Positions 36,047-47,854 of a DNA stretch of 64,000 bases are shown in pieces. Below the pieces are notes generated by a model. It was not told where the DNA came from. It worked only from the letters and a program-made list of their open reading frames with translations, and ran no database searches. Each line of letters starts with the position of its first letter. Within the stretch, counting starts at the first letter, position 1. The stretch is from Taudactylus pleione (Eukaryota; Chordata; Amphibia; Anura; Myobatrachidae). The position numbers and the translations under genes were made by a program. The stretch is from positions 3,431,001 to 3,495,000 of the forward strand of contig JAUIMM010000135.1 in NCBI GenBank assembly GCA_031769625.1, written 5' to 3'.

Positions 36047-37379
36047 ATCATGTGCATCTATAAGGGCTCAGCTTGCAGTACCCCCTGGACACTTCGGAGT
36101 CCATGGCCAAATATATCATTGCACGTACAATATGGCGAAATGTTACAATGAAAAAATCCCACAAAACCATAAAAGGGCGTATCTTAGCCAGTTATGTTTC
36201 ACATCCATCTTTTATTATTATTGAAAACTGCTGGTATAGAGGGATCGGGAAAATATAACAAAAAAAATGTAACATAATAATTGATAATCAGGAATGAGGA
36301 AATTCAAGCATGGAATAAATGATACAAAGTAATTAAGAAATGAATGGTAATCAATCTATGATAAGGAGTAGGAGAGGTTCTAAGTGCATTTCGCCACCGG
36401 TATGTTGCTATCTCAGTGGGTTATATTTCAGAATCATTTCTCTACAATTCAGATTGTGTTTGTGTTATAATTGCATTATGAACTGAACAGTAAAAACAAG
36501 TTTGCTTTTTATCTTTCTAAAGCATATAGGGCGGGATGTACTAATGGTGCAGTGTATATCCCGCCAGTCACCACTAACTATGTACTAACATATGTGATTA
36601 GTATTGCAAAGGACAGCTCTTGCAATAAGAGCTGCCCTTTGCAAAGCTGCCGCCGCTGGATGAGAGGGTCTCTGCGGGTCTCCACCCCTTCGTAGCCAAG
36701 GGAGCTTCCTGCTGGTGACCTCTGCAGGAAGTCCCGGGCTCCTCCTCCCTGCACCCGGAAGACGAAGAGGAGAAGGAGGCGGGGGACCCAGGAGGAGCAC
36801 GCAGGAGGCTGAGGTGAGGGAGGGGGGTCACTAATGAGAGGTACTGGGTGACTGCGGGGTGGCGGGGAGCGAGATGCAGTAAGAGGCCCTTAGGCTTCTA
36901 TAGGGTAATGCCAGAAATACCTTGCTTTACCCTCCGCATCGAAAATCTAAGTATTATTATACCTGATATACTTGAAATCTTAGTTCTTGAAAATTACTCT
37001 TTGACAGTTTAGCGCCCTAAACACCCCCTCCTACCCCCCACGGCAACCAAAAAGGGGGTGTGGTATAATTTCCTTAGCCCATTCCCCATAGATGAAGTCA
37101 TGTGGGCGTGCCCCAAGGGTGTATTTATAATGGCTGCAGGGTGCACATAGGCCCCTGGTACCAGTGGGGCCCACACCGCACACCCTGAACCCATATTTGG
37201 TTATACTTACCTTTCCACACATTCCGGTTGGCTGCTCATTTTCCCGGTGACTCGTGCTTGTGCAGAAAACATGTCCCTGGGAAAGCCAGAATCTACTGCT
37301 CTGACAGAGAGGAGGGGGCCCAAACAGAGACTGCATAGGGACCCCTGCTTTCTTAAAACGCCCCTGGTGTGCCCATATG
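36047..37379. other. Intron 1, mostly unassigned
   Basis: A GC-rich block at about 36535-36900 has mirrored AGAGCTGCCCTTTGCAA-type stems and may be half of a MITE. The rest shows no family. Confidence 0.4.
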
Positions 37380-37715
37380 GCACACCTCCAATTATACGTT
37401 ATGCTGGTGGTGAGCCAAGCACTCTGTCAGCAGCTGGGCTGTCCCCAGCAGTCTCCCTGCACTGAATGGCCTCCATTCAACTTCATCGGCACCGCTACTC
37501 TCTGCTTAGCAAAGCAAAGCTGCAGCGGTGCGAGTCCTCAACCTCCCCACCACCTGCAGAAGGAACGGCAGGACAGTGCCCGAAAAATGAGACTGTCCCG
37601 CTGAAATTGGGACAGTTGGGAGGACTGCGCACTCTATGGGGTGGCGCCCCTGTTCGACCACACTGGTCGAACAACCCTGGAACCAGCCCTGGCTACTGGC
37701 AATAAACCATGCCAG
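37380..37715. repeat. Interspersed repeat, copy 1 (partner at 40920-41235)
   Basis: Shares CTGCACTGAATG, GGACAGTGCC, GGACTGTC-type sequence and TATGGGGTGGCGCCCCTGTT with the second copy. Ends not resolved. Confidence 0.6.
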
Positions 37716-38559
37716 CAGTGTCATTGCTTGGGGAAGCCTGTGTAATAAGGTAATGCTGCCGTACCTGTTCTGTTATTGCCATCTTAAGTAGACGATAAGA
37801 TGAATGCAATAGCAAACTAACGAAAGGTGTGAAGGTTCCTCAGAAGAATAGTAACGCCTATAATATTCTATACATTCTGCAACCTGTTTTTGCACAAAAG
37901 TGACCAGATCCTGTCTACCCATTGGCGTATCTACGGTAGGCGGTGCGGCTGAAAGTGTGGCCGATACGTCGACTATGTTTGTATCTGCAATGTGAACAAT
38001 TAAATATACGCCCTGGTAGAAGTCCTGGTGAGTGCTCTCGATTTTTTTTCTCTGTGGATTATATGTATACCATTATCAGAGGCCAGTGACTGTCTGTGGA
38101 TCACGTATATGCTCACTAGCAAGGCTTTAATTGGATGTTTCTTTTGGGGCAACACCCATTGCTTGCATACTGCTTAAGACACCAGGTCCTAAAAGGATTA
38201 TTCAGTGGTGAAAAGCTTAAAGTCTGTTTTTCTTAATGGTGCAAAATCTTTAATCTAATTGTACCCCTGAGGAAGTCCTATTTAAGGGACGAAATAAGTA
38301 GGATTAATGGTGCTATACTCTTCTGTCCTATGTCAGGTTTTCACCTTCTTGGGGGACATTTTGGTGCGAGGGTATATTTATAGGACATTCCCACCCACCA
38401 TAACAGTTCCTCCACATCGTATGAAGAAAAGTCAAAGGAATAATTTTTCTGGACTGCTTTGACTCTCCTCAAATTGGAACAAGCACAATTATTTTTATTG
38501 TTTTATCACTTTATTTTAACAAATTGCATTTATTGTTGATTATCGCCCTCGGGTTCATC

Positions 38560-38567
38560 ATTCCATA

Positions 38568-38610
<43 letters not shown>

Positions 38611-38680
38611 GTATATACTGTGTATGTGTGTATATGTATATATATATATATACAGAGAGAGAGAGAGAGAGAGAGCAATG
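38560..38680. repeat. AT and GA microsatellites
   Basis: Long TATA runs with TGTATG interruptions, ending in a (GA)n run at about 38655-38676. Confidence 0.92.
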
Positions 38681-38932
38681 GAAAAACAGATGGCACTCAG
38701 AGTGCTTGTATATGTATAACACAGCACAGTCACAGGTAGGTGCGCACCTACCTGCGACTGTGTACTGTGTTAATATACAAGACCCCTGAGTGCCACCTGT
38801 TTTCCATTTCTGTACATTACCTTTGGGAGGGCACCAAGGCATCCACACCCTTTGAGTTTGCATGAGTGCCAGACTTTTCTGTATATATGTGTGCGTGTAT
38901 ATATATGTGTATATAATAAATATATATATATA

Positions 38933-40631
38933 TTGCGGACACATTTTGAGATTTGAATGTTCTTCAACTTTGAATGCTTATAAATACTGTTTCACTTCAC
39001 GCAGTGCAATGATTCATATATCAAATGAAAGGAAATTTTATGCTGAATTCAACACAATAAACCGAGGTCAAATATTTGCATTACAAGGGAAGTTATGCTA
39101 CTTTCAGTCAGACAAAGAAGCACAGATGCGTTAGATTCAAGAAGCGGATTGTAGTAACAGCTGCTACCAGCCAATCGGAATCATCGTTCTGAGGACCAAT
39201 CAGCTGTCGTTTATGAGCAGGTGCAAGGTCATGTTCAGAGGTGGGAAAGGTCAGTTTGGCTGTTTCATTTTGCCGAATAAAGTTGGTTACTGAAGTGCAA
39301 TTACGGTTGGATGTTTGTGTGTATTGTTTAGTGCTAACGATGGTGTAAAAAATAAATACAACAATGTCGTCCAGGCAAAGTGGTGACTGGTCATCCAGGA
39401 TTGTGGTGTTACTTGAAAATGGTCTTTTGTATGCAGCAATTGCGAGAGAAGTTGGTGGGAACGTGACAACATCAGGAGTACGAAAGTTTTGTTTATGCTA
39501 TCAGGAAACACAATCTATACAAAACAAAGAAGGAAATGGTCGGAAGAAGTGCATAACAGCTGTTGATGATAGCAGAATAAAACAAATTTGCGTCAGGGAC
39601 AGATGGATGTCATCTGCGGCCATTAGCAGTGACCTGAGTGCAACTAGTGTTTTTGTCAGTGCAAGAACGGTACGGAGAAGACTAACGGAGGTTGGCCTAA
39701 AAGGTAGGATTCCCCGAAAAAAGCCATTGCTGAATAAAAAGCAGCGGCAGAAACGAATACAGTGGGCAAAAGAACACATTGCATGGACAGAAGGTCAGTG
39801 GAAACAAGTGATATGGAGTGACAAAACTAAGATATCGATATTAGGCAATGATGGGAGAAAATATTGGAGACGTCGCATCGGGGAAGAGGTACATCCAGAT
39901 TGCATTCAAGTGACAACAAAGAATCCTACAAGTGTTATGATCTGGGCATGTATGACAGCAGATGCTGTAGGCCGCCTTTATGTCATAGATGGCACACTGA
40001 ACAGCAGAAAGCACATTGACACCATCCTACAACCAAAACTTCTACCTTCTATCAGGGATCTTTTTCCAGATAATGCCCCATTTTTTTTCCAGCAAGATTC
40101 AGCTCCCTGCCACACTGCACGGATATGCAAACAGTGGTTCACAGAGAATGACATACAGGTGCTGGGATGGCCAGGAAACAGCCCAGACCTGAACCCCATA
40201 GAACATTTGTGTTTCAGTTTAAAAAAACTGGTACATCTGAGGCGTCCATCCAATAAAAGACAATTAATTGAGGCTATAATTGTCTCATGGTACCGCATAA
40301 AAAAGAAGGAAGAGCTCCAAACACTGGTTGGCTCAATGACACATCGCTGTGCTGCTGTCTTGAAAAATAAAAGATACCCAACTAAATACTGATAGGACAG
40401 TAACATCATAAGTTCACAGGGATTTTCACCCTAAGTGTTGTTTTCATGGCATAACTTCCCTTGTAATGCAAATATTTGACCTCTGTTTATTGTGTTGAAT
40501 TCAGCATTAAATTTCCTTTCATTTGATATATGAATCATTGCACTGCGTGAAGTGTAACAGTTTTTATAAGCATTCGAATTTGAAAAACATTAAAATTTCA
40601 AAAAGTGTCGGCAATTTTGGCCACCACTGTG
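38933..40631 (+). mobile_element. Tc1-like DNA transposon with about 200-bp inverted repeats
   Basis: The right arm (about 40440-40631) is the reverse complement of the left arm (about 38933-39105). Shared blocks include TTGCATTACAAGGGAAGTTA and TTCATTTGATATATGAATCA-type sequence. The right end reads GGCCACCACTGTG followed by TA (40632-40633), a standard Tc1 end and target dinucleotide. The left end should start CACAGTGGTGGCC, but an AT microsatellite runs directly into ATTGCGGACAC, so roughly the outer 17 bases are missing. Confidence 0.88.
39364..40392 (+). CDS. Tc1-like transposase, full-length open frame
   Basis: A 342-residue uninterrupted frame, close to the usual 340 or so residues of Tc1-family transposases. 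Such proteins bind the element's inverted repeats and catalyse cut-and-paste insertion at TA. An N-terminal helix-turn-helix DNA-binding region (about residues 1-115) is followed by a DDE domain. WSDK carries the first Asp, QQDSAPCH the second, and GNSPDLNPIEHL the Glu, with 34 residues between the last two (DD34E). No frameshift or stop was seen. The frame sits between long inverted repeats (38933 onward and up to 40631), so it is the coding part of one element. It is not a host gene. It may still make protein, but the left repeat tip is missing. Confidence 0.9.
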   Translation: MSSRQSGDWSSRIVVLLENGLLYAAIAREVGGNVTTSGVRKFCLCYQETQSIQNKEGNGRKKCITAVDDSRIKQICVRDRWMSSAAISSDLSATSVFVSARTVRRRLTEVGLKGRIPRKKPLLNKKQRQKRIQWAKEHIAWTEGQWKQVIWSDKTKISILGNDGRKYWRRRIGEEVHPDCIQVTTKNPTSVMIWACMTADAVGRLYVIDGTLNSRKHIDTILQPKLLPSIRDLFPDNAPFFFQQDSAPCHTARICKQWFTENDIQVLGWPGNSPDLNPIEHLCFSLKKLVHLRRPSNKRQLIEAIIVSWYRIKKKEELQTLVGSMTHRCAAVLKNKRYPTKY

Positions 40632-40919
40632 TATGTATGTATGTATGTATATATATATATATATATAATACATGGCAGTGACACGTGACACTCACTGGTC
40701 TTGCCAGGAGTGGATTGGGCCACCAGGACATCGGGTAATTTCCCACTGGGCTGGTCCCATGCCCCCCCTCTGCTGGGCCGGCTCACATTGCCTGCCGACC
40801 CAGGCCGGCTCACACTGGTTGCCAGCTGATGTGCTTCCGAGCTCTGCATTCCGCTGTGGAACGCAAACTGGAAGCTGTCTAATTACCATAACCCACACCC
40901 CTAAATGATCTTATTTGGG

Positions 40920-41235
40920 GTCATGCTCACATGGCACGCCTCCCGTGTAACCTCAGGCTGGGGGCAAGCCCAGCACTCCGTCACTAGCTGGGTTTCCCCC
41001 AGCCCTCTGCCTGCACTGAATGAATTCAGCTACTCTGGGGTCTGGCACCACCACACAGCTGCGGCAGTGGGGGTGCCCAACCTCCTGACCACCCGTGGGT
41101 CAATTCGGCCCACGGGTGGAACAGCGGGACAGTGCCTGATAAACGGGACTGTCTAGCTGAATTCGGGAAGTTGGGAGGAGTGCGCCTTCTATGGGGTGGC
41201 GCCCCTGTTCGACCACTGTTTGTCGGGTGGTGGCA
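40920..41235. repeat. Interspersed repeat, copy 2
   Basis: Same order of blocks as 37380-37715, including GCGCCTTCTATGGGGTGGCG and CCTGTTCGACCAC. Confidence 0.6.
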
Positions 41236-41299
41236 ACTGGGTGCGGCCCGCACCCCCCTTGTGACGCTACTGCCGCTGTGTCCCCCAGCAACGGCTTAT

Positions 41300-42862
41300 T
41301 GATTGATCACCATGGATTGTTTTGTGCCATCAACGGTGGCCAACAATAGCACCGCTGATGGCCATCCCTACTCTCCACTGAAAGTGCTCCCTGCTAATCA
41401 CAGCTGAACAGGTAGTCCCGGGGTGGTGTTTCTCCACCGGGGACTGCCCGACTGTGATAGCAGAGAGCGCTTTCCATGGTAAGCCACTCCCCTGCTATTA
41501 CGGCAGCCCTTACCAGCTTCTTGGGGCTGCAGCTGATGCAGTTCCTAGAACCCTACTAGTTTGCTAGTTTGTGCACATACGTACCATTACAGCGATCCAG
41601 GTAAGGAGGTGCCACTGATTGTGACTGTTCAGAATCAGAACACATAAAAAAGCTCTGTTATTTGCTTTATGGACTGTTATTTGATTTGTCAATTGTTATT
41701 TAAATTGATATTGAGAACTGCACATCTACACACATACTGTAGGGAGTACTTGGCAATTAACTTATATAAAATCGGAACAGTTGGTATGTATCATTTGTAG
41801 TGGGTGTTAAAATGTGAAAGATAAGCCAGTCAGGCGATGCAGCAGCAAGGGTTACAAAGCTTTTTGCAAATGCAGTGTACACATGACATGACATTGCGCC
41901 ATTATGGGCTCACTATGGGAATCTGGGAGGGTCCCTCCTGTCCCAGGAGTCGGGAAGAATTCACTAAAATGTAAGAGTGCCCTGGATATTCCAGGAGAGA
42001 AGGTAGATGTGTTTATAGATTCTGCATTTTTTTTGGCCAATCAGGAACTAAACAGGTTTGCTAATTAATTCACCGACGTCAACCATTTCAAATTTTGTTG
42101 AATTTTACAGTTGACTGAATCGATTCGCCTATCCCCGCTGATGCTGTCTCGTAAATGTTTCCTGTCCAAACTGGATACAATTAACTCTCTGACTGAAGAA
42201 AACTGGGCTTAATTTCAAATTCTTACCCGTGTCACATGATTAGGCCTTTCCCTCAGAACAGTGACTCAGACAGCATGTAACTGTGTCACATAAAGGTGAC
42301 ACGCTGAACCTAACAAAGGGGAATTATATACGCCGGTACTTGCAAGCTGCTAATCATCAGGGTATTGGGTGACCTCTGCCTCTTCAAATTGATTTCTGCC
42401 TTTTGAAACCGGATGACTGGCCAAATCCTTGGATCATACAGGGCTGATTGTTTTGGCCTCCTCACTTGCTGAGTAATATATATACTACCAGTATGCATAC
42501 CTTGAGGCTACTTAACCTATCATCAGCCATTCACACAGGAGCAGAGCTGGAGCTGAAAGCAGGACAAATGTTCTCCCTGAGAAACCTTTCATTTAAATCT
42601 GCCATTTAACTAAATGTTTAGTTTAGTTTAGTTAATTATTTGGACTTAGCAGGTAGAGAAGTCTAAAGTTGATGTTAATGTGTTCTCTTCCCCAACTGGT
42701 TTCCGCCAGGGGACGCAGGGCGAATTTGGACGCAGAGAGGTGGATTTTCAGTGTATATATCTCTGGTTGGTAAAGGGTGTGGCTAGCCAGACCGGGCATG
42801 TTGTGGGCAGCACAGTTACACTGATTCCAGCAGCCATGTTTAGATGGACATTCTGTGACTCC
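41300..42862. other. Intron 1, nothing recognised
   Basis: No gene, no clear terminal repeats. Confidence 0.5.
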
Positions 42863-43053
42863 ATAGGTCTGATGCAATGGTGCGGCCAATTAAGCCGATG
42901 CTGGGAATTTTTACGCAAAGCAGCGGATTAGCGCCGTATCTGGTGGCATCTCTGTAGGAATTGTGGCTGCAGCATTAGCATAAAGCTACAGGCGTGCTAC
43001 GTAAAACGTTGCAGGCGCACTGGCATTTAGCGACCATCACTGAATCAGGCCCT
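42863..43053. repeat. Partial Harbinger-like MITE
   Basis: The right end is CACTGAATCAGGCCC, as in the family. The left end is degraded (AGGTCTGATGCAATGG). No matching duplication. Confidence 0.5.
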
Positions 43054-43119
43054 GTGTGTGTGTTTTGTAGTGTTTTTAAACTATTTATTTTTCTGATATC
43101 TAAGTGGAACTAAAAGACC

Positions 43120-43318
43120 AAGGGGTCTATTTACTAAGCAGTGTTAGGAGACAGAGTGAAAAGTGATGTCTGTGATAAGGTGCCAGCCAATCAGCTCCCA
43201 ACTGTCATCACACAGGCTGTGTTTGAAAAATGACAGTTGGGAGCTGATTGGTTGGCACCTTATCACTTTCTTATCACTTTTCACTCTGTCTCCTAACACT
43301 GCTTAGTAAATAGACCTC
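43120..43318. mobile_element. Near-perfect palindromic MITE
   Basis: The left arm from GGTCTATTTACTAAGCAGTG mirrors the right arm to CACTGCTTAGTAAATAGACC over about 80 bp, including CAATCAGCTCCCAACTGTCA. Only a short asymmetric centre separates the arms. Confidence 0.85.
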
Positions 43319-43649
43319 TAAATCACTGTACTCTCTGATCCACTGTGCTTATGCAGGCCGGTTCACACTTGCGCACACATCTGTGCAACTGGCCCTGCAA
43401 AACCGTAAGTCATTCATTCCTAGTTGTACCTGAGACATTTTTAGACTAAATTATAAAATAAAATAAAAAGTATAGAAAAAAAAAAAACAGTCTAAGTGGC
43501 ATAATTGGGTCTCTATTGATAAACAGGCCTGCATTAGAGCTATACAATTTTCAACCTATTACAACACAATGTACTTCCAAAGTAGGTACTTCCAAAGGGG
43601 TGAAGCTTATACAAAAATGGCTGGCGTTTCTGCCAGAAGTAGGTGGAGA

Positions 43650-43850
43650 GAAAGAGGAGGGCTGGCAAGAGAGACAGTGGGGGCTGACTGGAGAGACTGG
43701 GCTGGCAGGAGAGACAGAAGAGGGCTGGCTGTAGAGACAGAAGAGGGCTGGCTGTAGAGGCAGTGGGGGGCTGACTGGAGAGACGTAGCTGGCAGGAGAG
43801 ACAGAAGGGGGCTAGAGAGATACTGGGGGACTGGAGCAAGCCATCCCCAC
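43650..43850. repeat. Minisatellite (GAGAGACAG..GGGCTGGCTG units)
   Basis: Units of about 27-32 bp with GGCTGGCAGGAGAGACAGAA variants. Confidence 0.75.
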
Positions 43851-44343
43851 ACCAGGGGAGGGGGGTTGTCACCACCATCAATTTTACCTCTGAGCGCCTG
43901 GCATGAACTTATGCCCCCGATGTTGTGTGATGTGTATTCAAAGCTTTGTCATGGATTTCCCATACTTTTTTTTACACTGAGTGGAAAATATGTTGACATA
44001 ATCATGATTTTTATGCGTTTCCCAATCTATTGTGGTGTATATTATAGTTTGTAATACCTATATATCTATTATGAATAGTGATTATCATACGCATTCTGTG
44101 TTTATTTTCTTTAATTGGGCATTTCTACTAATTTACTCATTATTGTCTATTAAAGTAGTGACTGACAAAGCCTGTGACTAGGGATGTGAAAACGATATTA
44201 CACTTATATGGCAGTGTGTATTGAGCAGTGCCTTTAAATCTCAAAATATGTACAGATTATTCCTACCTCGAAAGCTCTAAAATGAGCAGATCTGATTGTG
44301 TCATGCAGTCGTGGGTGGTGTAGTATTCAACATTCATATAGAG

Positions 44344-44641
44344 CAGGGATGGGGAACCTCAGGCACGGGGGCCGTATAAGGCCCCCAGAATCCTTTAGTC
44401 TGGCCTTCTGAGCTTTTTTCTGCTAGTCATATCTGGCTTGCAGGGTGCCTAGAATGGCATCCTGCAGGCAGAATCCACGCAGCAGTGACACCTAGAGCAT
44501 CCTTATGACACTTCAGACGGTCACACTGCTGCCCTTACAGCTCCCCAGAGCATCCTCAGGATGCCACACTAAGGGGGCGTGCAAAAAAAAATTAAATATA
44601 CCAAAATGGCCCTTGGCAGAAAAAAAGGTACCCCACCCCTG
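44344..44641. mobile_element. hAT (Charlie-like) MITE, perfect 8-bp duplication
   Basis: ATATAGAG at 44336-44343 and 44642-44649. Ends CAGGGATGGGGAACC and GGTACCCCACCCCTG fit the Charlie terminus. The duplication fits the nTnnnnAn preference of that group. Confidence 0.88.
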
Positions 44642-44699
44642 ATATAGAGCATGCATGTGACATGAACAGGTATATCAGGATATTAGCAACATACAGGGA

Positions 44700-44822
44700 G
44701 ATGTATCATACATTGGAGAGAGATAAAGTACCAAAAAATCAGCTTCTGTCACTTTTTAAACTCTGTAAAGTGACATAAGCTGATTGGTTGGTACTATATC
44801 TCCCCAAGATTTGATACATGTC
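44700..44822. repeat. Short palindromic MITE
   Basis: GATGTATCATACATTGGAGA mirrored by the segment ending GATACATGTCCC. The centre carries AATCAGCTTCTGTCACTTTT against AAAGTGACATAAGCTGATTG. Confidence 0.7.
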
Positions 44823-45024
44823 CCCAAGAGTCTGACTTCCCTCTCGCTGTCCGTCTGTCTGATTTCACACATTGCTCCCACTCTAATTTTCAATTCATCA
44901 ATGACTTATTGCTCAGGGGTGCCCTCCCACCCTTTTCCGCCCACCAAGAAAATCGCAATTTACCCACCTCTACATTCCATCAATGTCTACAAAATTTAAA
45001 TTTCATCCAAATCTCTGGGACCAA

Positions 45025-45574
45025 GGGCTTCATTCAGAGGCGGCCGTACGTCTACGACCGCACGGCCGCCTCGATGTTTGTCCAGTGCGCATGCGCACGA
45101 GGGAGCCGGCTCCTTCGTGCGCATGCGTGAGACCCGCTACGACCGACAGCGCCGGTCGTAGCGGGGCTCTTTCCAAAGGGGGTGAGCTGTCGATGTTGAT
45201 TGACAGCTCGACCCGTTTGGAAGGCGGGCCGGGGGGGTGGCAGCCCAAATGGAGGCGTTCCCATGGGAACGCCTGCCGTTTGGGGGAGGCCCCACTGACA
45301 TCACTAGTGATGTCAGTGGAGAGCTTCCGGCTCTGTCAGAGCCAGAAGCTCTCCGGGGCTTACGACAAGTGAGACCCTACCCTAGGGTCTCGTCGTAAGC
45401 CCCGATGGTCGTGATGGTCTATGACCATCGCGACCATCACCCTAGCGGTCGTTAGAGCTGTGGGTGTAAACCCACAGCCTAACGACCGAAACAGAGGCGG
45501 CCGGTCAGGATGCAAGCGGCCGCCCAGTTTCTGAGCGACCGCTTGCATCCTCCGACCGCCTCTGAATGAGGGCC
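45025..45574. mobile_element. Harbinger-like serial-hairpin MITE
   Basis: Ends GGGCTTCATTCAGAGGCGG and CCGCCTCTGAATGAGGGCC. Modules match the other copies: CGCATGCGCACGAGGGAG stem, GACATCACTAGTGATGTC (45297-45314), ACCATCGCGACCATC, GTGGGTGTAAACCCACA. Flanking bases do not give a clean 3-bp duplication. Confidence 0.78.
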
Positions 45575-45664
45575 TAGATTCTCTGAAAGACCTCTTACCC
45601 TCCAGGGTCATAATCGCTTCCTTGTTATCACTCTTATTTCCTTAAACCTGCTTCCATAAATCGG

Positions 45665-46030
45665 AACACATATGTTACACCGCCAGCCGCATGGCCGGCG
45701 GTTCAAATCCCGGCAGCGCCAGGCCGACGTGGAAGGAAATCCCGATCATGCGAAAGGCAAGTATTAACCCTAAGTTCCCCCCGGGGGTGCCTAACCCTAA
45801 CCCTCCCTCCCCCTAGCCTAAACCTAACCTCCGGGGGGGGGTGCCTAACCCTAAGTCCCTACCCCGGAACCCTAAACCTAACTCTCCTCCCGCGGCTGTC
45901 CGCGCGCGCCATCCCTTCGATCGGAATGCCGGGCGCCGGTCTCCCGGCGTAGGTTAAGTAACCCTCGCCGGGATTCTGTAGTGGAGATGCCGGCGGACTG
46001 CATAGCGACCGCCGGCATCATAGACGCATA
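45665..46030. repeat. Dispersed telomere-like element, copy 3
   Basis: Left hairpin with GCCGGCGGTTCAAATCCCGG, then CCTAACCCTAACCCTCCC and CCTAAACCTAACCTCC arrays, then a CGCCGGCATCATAGAC end. Confidence 0.72.
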
Positions 46031-46460
46031 CCTATAAATCCTACCCACAAGAGGAATTGGGAGGTTGATATAGGAGAGGAACTGGACGCGGATATTTGGT
46101 CGAGAGCTTTCAAATATTCCACATGTGTCTGTTACAAAGAGAATGCTTATACATTTCTTAATTTCGCTGGTATCTGGTTTCCAGGCCAGGTTGTACAAAA
46201 TGTATTCCTCCTATTCTTCGGCCTGTTGGAGAAATTGCCAGGGGACAGGCACTTTTCTCCGTATATGGTGGAATGGTCCGGTCTTGCAGAGGTTCTGGTC
46301 TGAGAGAAATGCTCTTATTGTTTCTCTAACTTGTGTTGTATTTCCTATTACCACTTCCCCTCCTGGATACCCTCAAGTCAATACTTTTGTTTGTCATGTC
46401 CTGAGTGCTGCCACCTGTCTCCTGGAGGGTGCATTGAAATCCCAGTTCTCTCCGTCCCTG
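46030..46460 (+). pseudogene. L1 ORF2 C-terminal remnant
   Basis: Plus-strand frames shift but read AFKYSTCVCYKENAYTFL, then CWRNCQGTGTFLRIWW and GPVLQRFWSE. This is the CWRC...GTxxHxWWxCPxxxxFW pattern seen near the C-terminus of amphibian and fish L1 ORF2, with the Cys and His partly lost (CWRN for CWRC, LRIWW for LHIWW). Coding is destroyed by frameshifts. Where its left boundary meets the telomere-like element is approximate. Confidence 0.72.
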
Positions 46461-47109
46461 ACTGCTCTTCAGACCATAATTTAGTATAATTATGAAATGG
46501 AACTTATGACCAGCATACTTCAGGACACTTCACTATCATGATTTTGGGACCCCTGGACTCTCCACCATGGTATCTATTCCCGGCTGATTTAAGCCCACAT
46601 TTTGCTATCTGTGAGGTCCCTTGGCCTTTATCTTTGCTGATGACGTGTGTCTTTAGAGAGATATTCCCCCCTTCCCCCACACACACACTTTCATGGTCCC
46701 CCCATCATCCTTTATAAAATAAATATTTTGGCATCTTCATTTCACGGTTTCTTTTTATGGGCAATATCATCCCCTCTCTGCAATACGCAATAAGATGTTT
46801 GGGAGACAAATGGGTGTAATTTGATGGGTATAAGATGGCATTATGTGATTGGAACACCAGCTGTGGTAATAAGATATGCCACAGACTGGTATAACAGTTT
46901 GGGCCTATGCTTGTATAATGGGGTGGGCACAAGCTATAGAAATGTGGTGTGCACTATATGATGCCATGTCATAGATTAAAGCTCAAAAAATAGTCTTTGT
47001 ACAATAACTTTGCCGGTAGGCACTGACTGGTACAAAGTGGGGGAATATGAAGATTATGGGAGAACAGGGATGAGTCTGGGACAATGAGCAGAAGAGGCAC
47101 TGGGAAAAT

Positions 47110-47250
47110 ATATTAAGCCCTGTAAACAGTAAACAGTGGAGAAGTTGCCCATAGCAACCAATCAACTTCTAGGTCGCATTTGTGAAGTACATTCTATAAA
47201 ATGATAGGTAGAAGTTGATTGGTTGCTATGAGCAACCTCTCCACTCTTGG
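47110..47250. repeat. Palindromic MITE
   Basis: AGTGGAGAAGTTGCCCATAG on the left mirrors GAGCAACCTCTCCACT on the right, with AACCAATCAACTTCT paired to AGAAGTTGATTGGTT. Same family as 20999-21178 and 57416-58010. Confidence 0.75.
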
Positions 47251-47696
47251 GTTGGGTTATGGCATATTCTGGGATATATGATTAGATGAATAGCTGAGGC
47301 TTTAAATGTATTTATTTTTTAAATGCTGGTTATTACTTTCTATGCACTGGCCCCCTGATGAGAATGGAAACCAAATTAGTGGCTCACAGTTTAGCCTGGA
47401 AACATTTTGCATTCCGAGCTGCCACTAACGTTTGCATTACCACTCCCACTGTATTATATTGCCATCCCACTTTGAAATCCTTTTGTATGCTACATTATTC
47501 AGCTTTGTCCTGGAAGCAAGTTTGGTAAGATCTGTCCTGCCTTAAATCTCAATTCCACCAACAACTAAATAAAACAAAAGTTGTGCGTGGAGTTATGTGA
47601 GAGGAGAAAAAATACATAACTTAAATTACTGTGCTTGGATCCCTTCATGCTCTGTACTGTATTTTACCTTATATCCACCAAAACCTAAAGCCCAGA

Positions 47697-47845
47697 TTTA
47701 TCAACATGTGAAATTCTGGTACTCCAACCAATCAGCTCCTGTCATTTTCAAACAAATGACAGCTAGGAGCTGATTGGTTGGAGCACCGTTTAAGATTACT
47801 AACGAGTGATAACAAGAATATCACTCGTTGATAAATCTGAGACAA
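47697..47845. repeat. Short palindromic MITE
   Basis: CCAGATTTATCAAC and TTGATAAATCTGAG ends, with CCAACCAATCAGCTCCT mirrored by AGGAGCTGATTGGTTGG. Confidence 0.7.
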
Positions 47846-47854
47846 AATCTCTAA

